Shown in pieces: positions 5,311 through 5,344 of a stretch of 5,344 nucleotides of DNA (the first letter of the stretch is position 1; every line of letters starts with the position of its first letter). A model generated the notes under the pieces. The model had not been told where the DNA came from and made no database searches. It saw only the letters and a list, made by a program, of their open reading frames with translations. The DNA lies in contig SDWK01000109.1 of NCBI GenBank assembly GCA_004195335.1, forward strand, positions 1-5,344, in the 5' to 3' direction. The DNA comes from Shewanella sp. GTDB lineage: Bacteria; Pseudomonadota; Gammaproteobacteria; Enterobacterales; Shewanellaceae. Made by a program: the position numbers and the translations under genes.

Positions 5311-5344
5311 GCTGAGTAGATCACTTTCTTATACTGATTGGTAT
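5310..5344 (-). repeat. Right terminal inverted repeat of the MITE-like element
   Basis: The reverse complement reads ATACCAATCAGTATAA (5329-5344), GAAA, GTGATC (5319-5324), TA, CTCAGCG (5310-5316), mirroring the left end. The window stops exactly at its outermost base. Confidence 0.85.

Larger units (their letters stand above)
4931..5344. mobile_element. MITE-like non-autonomous element, about 414 bp, reaching the window edge
   Basis: The two ends are inverted copies: both start with the same 16 bases, ATACCAATCAGTATAA, then GTGATC and CTCAGCG at matching places. No transposase frame exists inside, only small frames with no recognised motif, which fits a miniature inverted-repeat element moved by a transposase encoded elsewhere. 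The interior is rich in small hairpins: CCTCCA-GGGA-TGGAGG (5079-5094), GTTG-CTCG-CAAC (5131-5142), AGAACA-TAGT-TGTTCT (5149-5164), and a larger fold in the right arm (5218-5310). The left end follows the ygjP stop codon almost directly. The right end coincides with the last base of the window, so the right flank and any target duplication cannot be seen in full. From memory such ends are frequent in Shewanella genomes; the transposase family is unknown. Confidence 0.75.

Overview
The window looks like chromosomal DNA of a marine gammaproteobacterium. Shewanella or a close relative is the best guess. This rests on remembered family resemblance (a YgjP-like metallopeptidase, an E. coli-type RssA, a DUF3010 protein and an SrmB/RhlE-type DEAD-box helicase), on moderate base composition, and on a repeat ending in ATACCAATCAGTATAA that resembles repeats I associate with Shewanella and Vibrio. 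None of this was checked against a database.

Layout. Positions 1-911 (+) hold the 3' part of a zinc-free MDR-family NADP-dependent oxidoreductase (CurA/YncB-like); its start lies outside the window. It converges on rssA (982-1920, -), a patatin-type serine hydrolase, and a hairpin at 948-969 with a UACG loop can terminate both transcripts. After a 303-bp divergent spacer comes a DEAD-box RNA helicase (2224-3564, +) that starts at TTG and ends at a strong intrinsic terminator (3589-3626). A 318-bp spacer follows. It carries a good promoter for the next gene and, on the minus strand, a promoter-like and terminator-like pair that could bound an unannotated small RNA. Next are a DUF3010 protein (3883-4329, +) and ygjP (4416-4922, +), separated by 86 bp holding a 10-bp-stem hairpin without a T-run. 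From 4931 to the window edge lies a non-coding element of about 414 bp with imperfect terminal inverted repeats of about 35 bp. It looks like a miniature inverted-repeat transposable element (MITE) and begins 8 bp after the ygjP stop codon.

The genes do not form one pathway. They are mostly single housekeeping or accessory units: redox/detoxification, lipid hydrolysis, RNA remodelling, a protein of unknown function, and a DUF45 metalloprotein. Only DUF3010 and ygjP could plausibly share a transcript. I see no phage, CRISPR, defence or toxin-antitoxin locus. The most interesting points are the MITE-like element abutting ygjP, a RuvC/RNase H-like residue pattern in the DUF3010 protein, and the candidate minus-strand RNA.
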